Source: Bin127 sp965203505
GTDB taxonomy: Bacteria > Chloroflexota > Dehalococcoidia > Lucifugimonadales > Lucifugimonadaceae
DNA length: 64,000 bases
Direction: 5' to 3'
Assembly (NCBI GenBank): GCA_965203505.1
Contig: OZ241880.1
Coordinates: 2,976,001 to 3,040,000, forward strand
The notes under the pieces were generated by a model. That model was given only the letters and a program-made list of their open reading frames with translations. It made no database searches and was not told the origin of the DNA. Below, one piece after another: positions 26,732 through 35,610 of this stretch (position 1 is its first letter; every line of letters starts with the position of its first letter). A program made the position numbers and the translations under genes.

Positions 26732-27277
26732 TTATTCCCGTTGGCGTTCCCATTCGTCTCGGAGAATGCCGTAGTAGTGGTAGTCTTGCCGAACTCCTCG
26801 GAGGATGCCATGGCTGCGGAGGGTTCCTTCGCGGATCATTCCGATCTTTTCCATGACGCGCCACGATCCGATGTTTTCGATGTCGGCCCATGAGTAGACC
26901 TTTTCTAGTCCGAATTCGGCGAAGCCCCAATCGATCACGGCCTGTGCCGCTTCAGTAGTCAATCCTTGGTTCCAATGATTGCGGGAAAGGCTGTAGTGCA
27001 ACGATCCAACGGCGATTGATGCTTCGATTCGCAGGTCAATCCCGCCGATGACGGAGCTGTTGAATTCGATTGCGAATCGGAGGTTGTCATCAGGATCACG
27101 CAGAATGCATCTGGCGATGAACTCTTCGGCATCTTTCAGCGTGTACGGGTTGGGTACCGGAAGGAAGCGTGACCATTCGGCGTCGGAGGCGTAAGCGAGT
27201 ACGTCGTTGGTGTCGCTGAACGAGAAGGGGCGGAGGAGGAGGCGTTGGGTACGAATAGTGGCGGACGCGTCGTTCAT
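26732..27277 (-). CDS. GNAT-family N-acetyltransferase (RimJ/RimL-like)
   Basis: 181 residues starting ATIRTQRLLLRPFSFSDTNDVLAY, the usual RimJ/RimL opening. It has IGGIDLRI, SLHYSLSRNHWNQGLTTEA for the acetyl-CoA loop (Q/RxxGxG/A is relaxed to NQGLTTEA) and SWRVMEKIGMIREGTLR, typical of the C-terminal strand. It transfers acetyl from acetyl-CoA to an amine of a protein or small molecule; the target is unknown. Confidence 0.85.
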   Translation of the reverse strand: MNDASATIRTQRLLLRPFSFSDTNDVLAYASDAEWSRFLPVPNPYTLKDAEEFIARCILRDPDDNLRFAIEFNSSVIGGIDLRIEASIAVGSLHYSLSRNHWNQGLTTEAAQAVIDWGFAEFGLEKVYSWADIENIGSWRVMEKIGMIREGTLRSHGILRGVRQDYHYYGILRDEWERQRE

Positions 27278-27325
27278 GTCAACAATACCGATACAGAATT
27301 GGAGGATGTTCCAGCGATCGGGGCA

Positions 27326-27955
27326 CTAGCGGAAAAACAATTTTCGCAGCCAATCCGCAAGAACTTGCGCTTCGGCGACGCCCGGGTCTAGAAAACGCGC
27401 TGTGATTGCTGTTCCATATGGTTTGCCAGGATCGCATTGCCAAGCTAACCATGTATGAATCAAGGCTTTTGGCTTATCGACATCTCTGAATCTTTGGTGT
27501 TTGGCGGGGATCGTCACCACGCTCTTCATTGCATGATCGAACAGGCGATTCGGTTCCGGCACCAAGAAGCGCAAAAAATCCTCCAAAATACCACTTGTTT
27601 GGTTATTTGGCATAATCCAAATGCCCAATTTAGGCAAAAACGTGTCCTCTGGTGGATTGAGTATCGTGCCGTCGGGTTCAGGTTGACAAGGAATGTCTCG
27701 GTATCCTACGTTTCCGATGCGCTGTTGGATCGAATGCCAACGGTTATTCAGTTGTGTATCGGCATCCACTACCACGCCCACAATATCGTCGTCGCCTCGT
27801 GATGCCTTTAGCCTAACCGGCAAATGGTCGAGAACCTGTTCGACACTTCCTACCGGGACAATTTCATCCAATTTGGGGATACCATGTGAACCACAGATGT
27901 GCATCATCACGTGTTTATCGTCGCTACCCTCGACCAAAAGGATATTTCTTCCCAC
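27326..27955 (-). CDS. DUF3226/TOPRIM-like protein, partner of the AAA ATPase
   Basis: 209 residues with a TOPRIM-type start, LLVEGSDDKHV (catalytic-type Glu), then IVGVVVDADTQLNNRW (DxD) as in DUF3226/DUF4435 proteins. It starts at a GTG one base after the stop of the ATPase gene, so the two are translationally coupled. The pairing of an ABC-like ATPase with a small TOPRIM protein resembles split OLD or PARIS (AriA/AriB) antiphage systems, where the TOPRIM subunit is the effector nuclease. Function here is inferred from fold and context. Confidence 0.75.
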   Translation of the reverse strand: MGRNILLVEGSDDKHVMMHICGSHGIPKLDEIVPVGSVEQVLDHLPVRLKASRGDDDIVGVVVDADTQLNNRWHSIQQRIGNVGYRDIPCQPEPDGTILNPPEDTFLPKLGIWIMPNNQTSGILEDFLRFLVPEPNRLFDHAMKSVVTIPAKHQRFRDVDKPKALIHTWLAWQCDPGKPYGTAITARFLDPGVAEAQVLADWLRKLFFR

Positions 27956-27956
27956 C

Positions 27957-29099
27957 TCAGCGCACCTCGATTTTGTCTCTAGTTACCACCGCCAATTCAT
28001 CCTCAGCAAAAACCGTCGGTAGGATACGTTCGTCCCGTCGTAACAACCTCAGTAGCACCCCTGTTTCCTCAGACTCCGCGCTCGCCTTTTGAAACGCTTC
28101 AATGACGTCCCAACTGTGAGTCGTAGCGAACACTTGAATGTCCAACTCTTCTGCATGGCGGAAGACGGTGCGCCAAGCATCCAAATGAATCGTCCAGTGG
28201 AGGCCATTTTCGAACTCGTCAATCAACAACAACCCTCCACGAGCGTTAACCAACGAAAGAATTATGCTGAACAGTCGGTTAATTCCGTCACCGTACGAAC
28301 GCAAGGGCACGCGTCGTCGGATGTTCGTTGATCTAACCATCGCGATCCGAGCGTTGGGGCGCCGAGGCCCAGCGCCGTCGGAACCCACCATCGCGAGTGC
28401 TGAGATACGGGGGTCGATGATTTGTAGGGACTTGAGAACGTAACTTTGATAGTCGGAAAGCGCTATGTTGTCCCACATGTCTTCGAGTGCGTCGGTTCTT
28501 TCTCCTCCGTATGGACCCGCGTAAACGCACGGCCGAAAAACACCGTTTGACGTCTCGCCGCGTACCTCACGTGACGCAAAGCGATACGGGCGAGTGAAAT
28601 GTTCCTGCCGAAGTATTCTTCGTCTGCCGTTCAACTCGGTAACCAATGCCGCGAAGCCGAGTGGTTCGCCGAACAGATCTGGCTGTTGTTCAATCAAACG
28701 ACGGCCGCCATCTTCAACCCGTTCGTGAGCGAACCAACCTAGACGCATAGTTAATGCCGTTTGCCTTCCTAGTCCTGAGGTCACGATTTTGATGTCGTCG
28801 GACATCACCGCCAACTGTGGAAAACCATGAAACAGCGCCGAAGCTTGGAACATTTCATCTACATCGGCGTACCCTTGATCTTCGTAACCACCCTCCAAAT
28901 CTTCTTCCCGGCTACGCAATATTTCGGCGATGATGTCTGGAGAAGCATCGTGCGCCAAGATTCGCAATCCTTCTAGCACAGATGACTTCCCGACATTGTT
29001 ACGACCCGTGATGAGGTTCACGCGCCCGAATCCACTAATATCAAGATCGCGAAACGCTCGGAAATTTTCGAATCTTAAACTCTCAACCTTAGGTCTCAT
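27957..29099 (-). CDS. AAA15/ABC-type ATPase of an OLD- or PARIS-like pair
   Basis: 380 residues. SLRFENFRAFRDLDISGFGRVNLITGRNNVGKSS gives the SMC/RecF-like N-terminus with Walker A GRNNVGKSS. Late in the protein come the ABC signature-like SYGDGINRL, Walker B GGLLLIDEFENGLHW and the His switch FATTHSWD. There is no TOPRIM domain on this chain; the next gene supplies it. Such ATPases sense phage proteins or DNA structure and license the effector. Upstream is a 90-base gap to the E2 gene with no strong promoter that I can name. Confidence 0.85.
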   Translation of the reverse strand: MRPKVESLRFENFRAFRDLDISGFGRVNLITGRNNVGKSSVLEGLRILAHDASPDIIAEILRSREEDLEGGYEDQGYADVDEMFQASALFHGFPQLAVMSDDIKIVTSGLGRQTALTMRLGWFAHERVEDGGRRLIEQQPDLFGEPLGFAALVTELNGRRRILRQEHFTRPYRFASREVRGETSNGVFRPCVYAGPYGGERTDALEDMWDNIALSDYQSYVLKSLQIIDPRISALAMVGSDGAGPRRPNARIAMVRSTNIRRRVPLRSYGDGINRLFSIILSLVNARGGLLLIDEFENGLHWTIHLDAWRTVFRHAEELDIQVFATTHSWDVIEAFQKASAESEETGVLLRLLRRDERILPTVFAEDELAVVTRDKIEVR

Positions 29100-29190
29100 G
29101 TGACTTGCTCACGCGTTCGCCCAGATCGTGCCGCAACATGTTTCGGACGAAACAGACTCACATTCCGATAGTACTCACACTATAAGATAG

Positions 29191-30378
29191 CTACCGTCCC
29201 ACCATCCATTCGGGTTCGGATAGGTTTTTGACTACGGCTTGGAGGAATTCGGCTGCTGGGGCTCCGTCCCATGCTCGGTGGTCGAAGGTGAGGGAGAAGT
29301 AGCCGATTGAACGTGCTTCGATGTCGCCGGATTTGGTAACGGTGGGTTGCTGGACGACGCGTCCGACGCCGAGGATCCCGACTTCGGGCGGGTTGATGAG
29401 CGGGTTGAAGCTTTCGATGTCGTATGCGGAGAGGTTTGTGAGCGAGAATGTGCTTCCGGAGAGTTCGGCGACGCGTAGTTCGTTGGCTTTCGATTTGCGT
29501 ACGAGGTCGCGCACTGCGAGAGCGAGTTCAAGAGGAGATTTCGACCCGGCGTCTCGGATCACGGGGACGAGGAGTCCGTCTTGGACGGCGAGAGCAAAAC
29601 CGAGGTTGATGGTTTCGAATAGCTGGACCTCTTTGTCGGTGATGTGGGCGTTCGCCAAGGGGTGGTCTTTGAGGGCTTTGACGGTTGCGGCGATGGCGAG
29701 GTCTTGGTATTGAGGACGGACGCGGGAGCGGCGCCATTCTCTGGTTAGGCGTCGTTGGATGGCAATGGCAGCTGTGACGTCGGCGGTGGTGTTGAGTGTC
29801 ACGAGCGCGGCGGCTGCGCTGTCGGACATTCGCTTGGCGATGGTGCCGCGAATGCCGGTGAGCGGGATTGTTCGGCTTGGTTCCATCCCGGATTCGGAGG
29901 TTTGAGCGCCACCTTCGGCTGCGGCTCGGACGTCGTCTTCAGTGACGCGACCGCTGGGGCCGGTTCCGGCTTCGATGGTGTCGAGATCGACGTTAAGCTC
30001 GCGGGCGAGCCTTCGTGCCCGTGGGGTGACGACCAGCTTTCCACGGGAGCGTCTTGCGGCACTGGGCCTCCGCGATGACGAAGCTGTAGATGCTCGATCT
30101 CTGGGTGCTTGCTCTTCGGGGAGGTCGCTGTCGGATTCGCCGGCCATCAGGAGGAGGCCGAGGACGGTTCCTACGGGCACGGTTTTTCCTTCATTGACGA
30201 TGATGCGGCCCAAGGTGCCGTCAGAAGTGGCTTCGACTTCGGCGCTGACTTTGGTCGATTCGATTTCGACTAGGGGTTCGCCTTTAACGACGGGATCGCC
30301 GACGGCTTTGAGCCATTTGACGACCTCTCCCTCGTTCATTCCCATGCCCCACTGCGGAAGGATTATGTTGCCCGGCAT
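29191..30378 (-). CDS. 2-oxo acid dehydrogenase E2 (dihydrolipoamide acyltransferase)
   Basis: 395 residues in the usual three parts. The lipoyl domain is at 1-80 with lipoylated Lys43 in EIESTKVSAEVEA. The peripheral E1/E3-binding domain is at about 113-156 (TPRARRLARELNVDLDTIEAGTGPSGRVTEDDV). The catalytic domain runs from about 165 to the end with active-site HRAWDG. It transfers the acyl group from lipoamide to CoA in a pyruvate or branched-chain dehydrogenase complex, or in acetoin breakdown. E1 and E3 genes are not adjacent in this window, so the substrate is open. Confidence 0.93.
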   Translation of the reverse strand: MPGNIILPQWGMGMNEGEVVKWLKAVGDPVVKGEPLVEIESTKVSAEVEATSDGTLGRIIVNEGKTVPVGTVLGLLLMAGESDSDLPEEQAPRDRASTASSSRRPSAARRSRGKLVVTPRARRLARELNVDLDTIEAGTGPSGRVTEDDVRAAAEGGAQTSESGMEPSRTIPLTGIRGTIAKRMSDSAAAALVTLNTTADVTAAIAIQRRLTREWRRSRVRPQYQDLAIAATVKALKDHPLANAHITDKEVQLFETINLGFALAVQDGLLVPVIRDAGSKSPLELALAVRDLVRKSKANELRVAELSGSTFSLTNLSAYDIESFNPLINPPEVGILGVGRVVQQPTVTKSGDIEARSIGYFSLTFDHRAWDGAPAAEFLQAVVKNLSEPEWMVGR

Positions 30379-30906
30379 ATTTGAAGGTTCCCTATTGAGT
30401 TTGGACGCTTGATGGAATCAGGAAATCATCTTAACAGTTGGGTGTTTGCATGGATGGGTGGAATGGACGGGATGTTGGGTGGTAATCTGTGGCCCCTCCG
30501 CCCCGGGCGACCACAAGGGATCGCCCCTGCGAGACGCCCGTGGTGAGGGCGACCACGAGGGTTTGTCCCTACGAGTGAAGAGATCGACCCCGGAGAGGGG
30601 TCAGATGCTGCGCAGAGCGTGTTGCAAACCGGTAGCTTCCGTTTTCCAGCACGGCTCGCGTCGCCAGACCGCGGGCATGGAAGTCGGCTCGACGACTGGG
30701 GCCGCCGTTCGGATTGCGCTGCCTTCCTTGGATCAGCTTTTCGAGCTTCACGCGCACTGTAGCCTCCCTCCTGCGGCGGACAGGAGAAGACTTATGTCGG
30801 CTCCACGTGGGTTTCCCGGCCCTTGGCACGGCATACCCGCACCCCCTTCGTCTTTCTGCCACGTCGTAGCCGTGGTTACTCTGCGTGGCACATTTCCCCC
30901 GCGAGC
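30379..30906. repeat. Repeat block upstream of the IS5-derived element
   Basis: No gene is seen. It holds two tandem 27-nt GGGCGACCAC motifs (near 30505 and 30548), the second ~245-bp unit, and a double-hairpin motif at 30841-30906 that is cut in mid-hairpin by the IS5-derived element. Confidence 0.7.
30584..30826 (+). repeat. Long direct repeat, copy 2 (~245 bp)
   Basis: Matches 6288-6535 with scattered substitutions and a few short indels. In this copy the minus-strand frame is open (LENGSYRFATRSAQHLTPL), where copy 1 has a stop. Both copies are followed within about 15-370 bases by a double-hairpin motif, so the two repeats may travel together. Confidence 0.8.
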
Positions 30907-31491
30907 GAGACCGTTGCAAAACTGTCTGTTTCCGCGGCTGTTTCGGGCGTGTCCGGCCGTCGGAAGGCGCGCGGAGTCGAAGCGGGCCTACGCCCGCGCC
31001 GGGCTCGGCGTCAGCCCGATCATCCGCAGCAGGTTGTAGACCGTCATCGTGAGCATGATCCGCGCCTCCGCCAGGCCCCGCTCCGCCAGAAGGTTCCGGA
31101 AGCGGCGGATCGTCGATGCGTCCGGAGGCCAGCGCTCCATCCCCAGGCCGGCGAAACTCCGAAACGACTGGTCGCTGCGCAGGGACCGCGCCATCGCCTC
31201 GTCCGAAGCACCCTTCCAGCGCTGCAGCAGAAGCACCCGGACCATCGGCACCGTCGGGAACGCCGGACGGCCCTCCCCGGAGTCGTGCACCTCTTTCAGA
31301 CGCGACCCCAGCGCGTCCCAGCCCACCGAAGCCTTGATGGTCTCCAGACGCTCGCCCCGCCCGAACCGCGTCGGACGGAGACCGGCGTCCAGCGAACCCT
31401 GATCCGCGCTCATCTGCATGTCGACGACTCCTCGAAACTTCGAACCGATGACAATAGGCCAGTACCTCCGCAGAGGTTTTGCAATGGTCTC
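30907..31491 (-). mobile_element. IS5-family deletion derivative (585 bp)
   Basis: Bounded by the inverted ends GAGACCGTTGCAAAAC (30907-30922) and GTTTTGCAATGGTCTC (31476-31491), 15 of 16 complementary. It encodes a transposase lacking its catalytic core. It sits inside a double-hairpin repeat copy after CGCGAGC. No clear target duplication was found. Its ends match those of three MITEs in the window, so a full relative elsewhere in the genome could move them all. Confidence 0.8.
30988..31419 (-). pseudogene. Internally deleted IS5-family transposase
   Basis: 143 residues, in one frame, from an ATG with a GAGGAG Shine-Dalgarno. Residues 1-110 are the DUF772 N-terminal domain of IS5/IS1182-like transposases (FPTVPMVRVLLLQRW, then RSDQSFRSFAGL and PDASTIRRFRNLLAERG). 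The chain then jumps straight to the normal C-terminal end (MLTMTVYNLLRMIGL). The DDE core of about 200 residues is absent. The reading frame is intact across the deletion, so a short DNA-binding protein could still be made. Confidence 0.8.
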
Positions 31492-32568
31492 CTCCGCGGG
31501 AGAGGGCCAGGGTAAGGGGGAACGGGGCCAATGGGCGGGGCACCCACCAACAAAATTACAGCCCATCAAAAAATCAGCGTAATCTGCGGTTCAGGAAACA
31601 ATTTGACTCCCGCAACATCCGTGCTAATATAGGAACTGTTAACAACACTCATCGCCGCGCTGACGAGTGCGGGCACTATCGAAATACACAACTAGACAGC
31701 GATCCACCGGGAAACCGCGCAGGAACGTGATCACGAAGACGAACACCAAACCGAAATCGCGACACGAGCCATGGCGACGCAACCTACAAACCACCCTCCC
31801 GGGCCTACCGATCGCTGAAGCGTTAGAAGCGAACGCTGCTACAAGGTCCAGCCGCGCCGCATGAAGCAGGCGGCGCAGAACGAGCCAGCAGGCATAACCA
31901 CCCCTTGGTTCTCGCAAAGGGACGCAAACGAGCCGACGAGCCACCGTCCCCTTCGTGAAACGTAAGGGGACGCGAGCAAGCGAAGCCCAAGAGGCCGACA
32001 CAATGCGCAGGGGATGCCCGCCCAAGGGCTGGGCGAACGTTCGCCGATCCGCGAGACGTCGGCCCTCGATCGCCACGACGGCACGGCTACAGCAACCAGC
32101 TCGGGTTCAACCGGGCGATGGAAGACGGCGACCTTTCAACAGCCGTCAACCGGGCCCACGGTCTGGCGACGTGGGCAGATGCTGGAACATGGGAATGAGA
32201 TCCAGTCCAACATCCCGTCTGCGCGGCGATGAAAGACCGTACCTCCCCTTTCGGGACGAAAGGGGACGCGAGCCCCTTTCCCCCTCCCCCTTCCCAGGGG
32301 GAGATTGAGAGGGGGTCTCGCAGGGGTATGCCCGGGGCGTCAGTGGTGCCGCCCCACCAACCAAACCACAAAAACCTGCACATCACCCGCAGGCCGCTTC
32401 AACGCGTCCGCAACCACACCACCCATCAACCCCAAATCACAGCCCATCACAAAAATCCGCGCAATCAGCGGTTCAGACAACCCAATTTGATACGTGCTAA
32501 CATCACCCGCACCATAACGATTTGCAACCGCATGGGGCAGACTCCAAGCCGACGCATAACTCCGCCCA
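31492..32568. repeat. Repeat-rich gap before the gamma-glutamyltransferase gene
   Basis: About 1.08 kb. A promoter-bearing ~70-bp repeat occurs twice (31560-31630 and 32441-32502), with shared words AGCCCATCA, CAGCGGTTCAG-like and CAATTTGA. Two copies of the ~72-bp motif lie in inverted orientation (31944-32020 and 32243-32336). A 45-codon frame from a GTG at 31728 with AGGA before it (to 31864, plus strand), and a short peptide-like stretch near 32086-32205 (AMEDGDLSTAVNRAHGLATW), may be remnants of lost genes. I could not identify them and do not call them. Confidence 0.6.
31603..31630 (+). promoter_or_regulatory. Sigma-70-type promoter with no clear gene behind it
   Basis: TTGACT (31603-31608) and TAATAT (31625-31630) are 16 bases apart. 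It lies in a repeat also found upstream of gamma-glutamyltransferase, where the -35/-10 pair is less good. The first frame downstream is a doubtful 45-codon one from 31728. Confidence 0.5.
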
Positions 32569-34305
32569 ATGAACACTCGTAGCATCTGGCGACCCGACAA
32601 AGATGAAGTCGTAGTCGAACACGGCGCCGTAGCAACCGCTCACCCAATCGCGGCCCAAGTCGGCGTCGACATCCTCAAGAGCGGCGGAAACGCCGTCGAC
32701 GCCGCCATCGCAACCGGTTTCTGCCTAAACGTGGTTGAGCCAGCGAGTTCTTCGATCGCAGGCCATGGCCAGATGGTTATCCACATGCCAGCCGAAGGCC
32801 GTAGCGTAGCCATCGACTACGGCCACCGCGCACCGCGGGCCGCACATGCCGACACATTTCGAGTCATCGGCCAAGCGGTCACTGGCAACGGCATCTACGA
32901 AGTCGAAGGACGCGCGAACGCCATCGGACATCGCTCGGTAGGTGTCCCCGGAGTTACAGCAGGGATGTGTCGCGCCCATGAACTGTTCGGTTCCCTACCC
33001 CTGGAGCAGCTTCTCGAACCAGCCGTCCACTACGCCAGGGAAGGCTTCGACGCCGATCCCACCACCCGTTTGCAAATCGCCAGCAACATGTCAAATCTTG
33101 CTCGGCAGAAGGAGAGCGCGCGGATCTTCATGCCGTCCGGATTTCCACCACCAGCCGGTGCCAAAGTCATCCAGCGCGACCTCGCCGACACCATCGAACA
33201 GATCGGCAAACAGGGCAAAAACGCGCTTCACGCAGGCGAGATCGCAGAAGCCATAGACGATGAGATGAGGCGAAACGATGGTCTCCTAAGTTCGCAAGAC
33301 CTCGCAGATTACGAAGCACAAGTGCTCGAACCTGTCAAGACCTCATATCGAGGCTACGAACTACTCGGTTCGCCAGTGCCGGCAGGCCTTACAACGGGCT
33401 TGCAGACGTTACACATCCTAGAACAATTCGATCTGGAACACCGCGCCCACGGCTCGCCCGAACACCTCCACTTGTTTATCGAGGCGGCTCGACACGCATT
33501 CGCCGACCGGTATCACTTCCTCGGCGATCCCGACTTCGGCGCGGTGCCATTAGACGGCATCTTGTCAAAAAACTACGCGCAAGAGATTGCGAAATCGATC
33601 GACCGCGAAAAAGCCGACCTCGAAGCGGAACGGGAACTTCAACCATGGGTCGCATACGCCGACAGTCCTCTGCATGACCCCTGGCGGTACGACCAACAAC
33701 CGAAACCCGAGCGTTCGGCACCCGCATCGCCACCCAGCGAAGGCGATTGCACAACGCATTTGAGCGTCATCGACAGTGAACGCAACATGGTCGCATGCAC
33801 CCAGACCGCGGTGGGAGGTTTCGGTTCCGGCGTCGTAGTGCCAGACACCGGCGTGCTTCTCAGCAACGGAATGGTCGTCTTCAACCCCAAGCCAGGAACT
33901 GCGAACTCGATCGCGGGATTCAAGCGCGGGTTGAACAACATGTCGCCAGTCCTGCTGCTCCGCGACGGCCAACCCTTCCTCACCGTCGGCGCACCCGGCG
34001 GCCGCAGAATCATCTGCCGCATCGCACAAGTGATCTCCAACGTCATCGATTTCGGCATGAGCATGCAAGATGCAATCACCGCCCCAAGCGTAGACGCTGC
34101 CGAACGCGAGACCTTCATCGACCACCGAATTGAACCGGCCACAACAGAACGGTTGGCTCAAATGGACCACAACATTGAGCTCGTCCCAGAACCTTTCACT
34201 GGAGGCGGTTTCTCTCGACCCCGCGGCGTAATGATCCATCCCGATACCAACCTGCTCCACGCCGGGGTACACCCTTTCGGACCCGACGAAGCGCGCGGTT
34301 ACTGA
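32569..34305 (+). CDS. ggt: Gamma-glutamyltransferase family protein
   Basis: 578 residues of the Ntn-hydrolase gamma-glutamyltransferase family. N-terminal blocks AAQVGVDILKSGGNAVDAAIATGF and RAPRAAHAD are present. The autocleavage/catalytic site is CTTHLSVID (Thr395), and the small subunit carries GAPGGRRIICRIAQVISNVIDFGM. The large subunit would be 1-394. No signal peptide is visible, unlike periplasmic GGT, so it may be cytoplasmic or belong to the acylase-like side of the family. It should cleave gamma-glutamyl bonds of glutathione-like compounds. A CAATTTGATACGTGCTAACAT promoter-like stretch lies about 80 bases upstream. Confidence 0.9.
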   Translation: MNTRSIWRPDKDEVVVEHGAVATAHPIAAQVGVDILKSGGNAVDAAIATGFCLNVVEPASSSIAGHGQMVIHMPAEGRSVAIDYGHRAPRAAHADTFRVIGQAVTGNGIYEVEGRANAIGHRSVGVPGVTAGMCRAHELFGSLPLEQLLEPAVHYAREGFDADPTTRLQIASNMSNLARQKESARIFMPSGFPPPAGAKVIQRDLADTIEQIGKQGKNALHAGEIAEAIDDEMRRNDGLLSSQDLADYEAQVLEPVKTSYRGYELLGSPVPAGLTTGLQTLHILEQFDLEHRAHGSPEHLHLFIEAARHAFADRYHFLGDPDFGAVPLDGILSKNYAQEIAKSIDREKADLEAERELQPWVAYADSPLHDPWRYDQQPKPERSAPASPPSEGDCTTHLSVIDSERNMVACTQTAVGGFGSGVVVPDTGVLLSNGMVVFNPKPGTANSIAGFKRGLNNMSPVLLLRDGQPFLTVGAPGGRRIICRIAQVISNVIDFGMSMQDAITAPSVDAAERETFIDHRIEPATTERLAQMDHNIELVPEPFTGGGFSRPRGVMIHPDTNLLHAGVHPFGPDEARGY

Positions 34306-34509
34306 CGAGAATCTGCGTTCGCAGATGCCCATTCCACGGGTATCAACTCCGTCGGACCTGCAGGATTACGCATCGGAAGTACCCGCCAACTGTATCGTCA
34401 AAGAAACCTACGAATTCCGCTTGTTTCGTACGTTCATTAATCCGATTCGGACAGCATAATATTTGGCAACTGACGGATACGGCGTATAGCCGCTAGGGAG
34501 GGTCATGTC
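34306..34509. other. 204-base gap between ggt and the methyltransferase gene
   Basis: No gene. TTCATTAATCCGATTCGG and CATAATATTTGGCA suggest a promoter region for the methyltransferase operon, but no clean -35/-10 pair was found. GGGAGGGTC just ahead of 34510 is a good ribosome-binding site. Confidence 0.4.
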
Positions 34510-35574
34510 ATGTCCAACTACCTCGACCTGAAAAACCGCATCGACAACGGTGAGGTGATCATCCTAGACGGAGCCATCGGCACGGAACTCCAGGCGATGG
34601 GCGTGCCGATGCACCCGGCTGCATGGTGCGGTCCCGGCAACTACACGCATCCATCGACCGTCCGACAGATGCACGAGCGTTACATCCGCGCCGGCGCCGA
34701 CATCATAACCACCAACACCTTCAACACCCTGCGACCTGCGCTCGAAGCTTCAGGTTACGGCGAATTGGTCAGGGAAATCAACGTGCGCTCCGTAGACGCG
34801 GCGCTCGAAGCTCGTGCCCGGGCAGCTGAAGATAAACCCGTCTACATCGCCGGCTCAATCTCGTGCCGCATCCCAGTTCGCGACGGCAGAACCGGGACGC
34901 TTCTGGGCGGAACCGGTTTCGGTTACGGCGCCAGCTTACCGGCGCAGGAGTTAAGGGATTACGTCGATGAACAGGCGGACATCATGGCCGAATCCGGCAT
35001 CGACTTCTTCTTGATGGAGAACATGTGGGCAGATAACGACTCCAGGGCGATTGCCGCTGAAGCCGCGCAAGCCACTGGACTACCGGTCTGGATCGGATTC
35101 ACCGCTTCCGTAGCACCCGACGTTCAAGAGGTGCGGATGAGTTTCGGCGATGATCGCAACGCCTACAGCAGCGGCATGGGGATGCCTTTGTGGACATCAA
35201 GCTGGCGGTCAGTGGATTATGAAATGACTCTCGCGGATGGCATCACTGAGGTCCTAGCCCTGAACCCCGACGGAATCGGAGTGTTCCACAGCAGGATCTC
35301 GGAGACCACTGCGGCCCTTCAAGTCGTCCTTGACAATTGGTCCGGCCCGACCGCCCTATATCCAGACGCCGGCAGGACGGACTACCTCGCGACTTGGCAG
35401 GATAGCAGTATCGTTAACGAAGAGACCGCAGATGAGTTGACCCAAGAGGCCGCCAACTGGGTGGGGATGGGAGCGCAAGTAATTGGCACTTGCTGCGGCT
35501 TCGGTGCCAACTACACCAAAGCTCTCCGTGGTGCCATCCCAACTGGCACTCTGGCAGGAAATAGGGCCGCATAG
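34510..35574 (+). CDS. Homocysteine S-methyltransferase family protein
   Basis: 354 residues of the Pfam S-methyl_trans family. LDGAIGTELQAMGV opens the barrel, TNTFNTLRPALEASGYGELVREIN follows, and the zinc site near the C-terminus reads IGTCCGFGANYTKAL (family: GGCCG with an earlier Cys). The family moves a methyl group from S-methylmethionine, betaine-like donors or methylcobalamin to homocysteine. It lies 36 bases before two FAD oxidoreductase genes on the same strand, suggesting a demethylation pathway for a methylated amine. Substrate not known. Confidence 0.85.
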   Translation: MSNYLDLKNRIDNGEVIILDGAIGTELQAMGVPMHPAAWCGPGNYTHPSTVRQMHERYIRAGADIITTNTFNTLRPALEASGYGELVREINVRSVDAALEARARAAEDKPVYIAGSISCRIPVRDGRTGTLLGGTGFGYGASLPAQELRDYVDEQADIMAESGIDFFLMENMWADNDSRAIAAEAAQATGLPVWIGFTASVAPDVQEVRMSFGDDRNAYSSGMGMPLWTSSWRSVDYEMTLADGITEVLALNPDGIGVFHSRISETTAALQVVLDNWSGPTALYPDAGRTDYLATWQDSSIVNEETADELTQEAANWVGMGAQVIGTCCGFGANYTKALRGAIPTGTLAGNRAA

Positions 35575-35610
35575 GCTGGTACCCTTCCACATCGATACGA
35601 AGGACCGCAC

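Noticed and set aside
30569..31543. 324-codon minus-strand frame over the IS5 derivative
   Set aside because: Different frame from the recognisable transposase and spans the element end and unrelated repeats.
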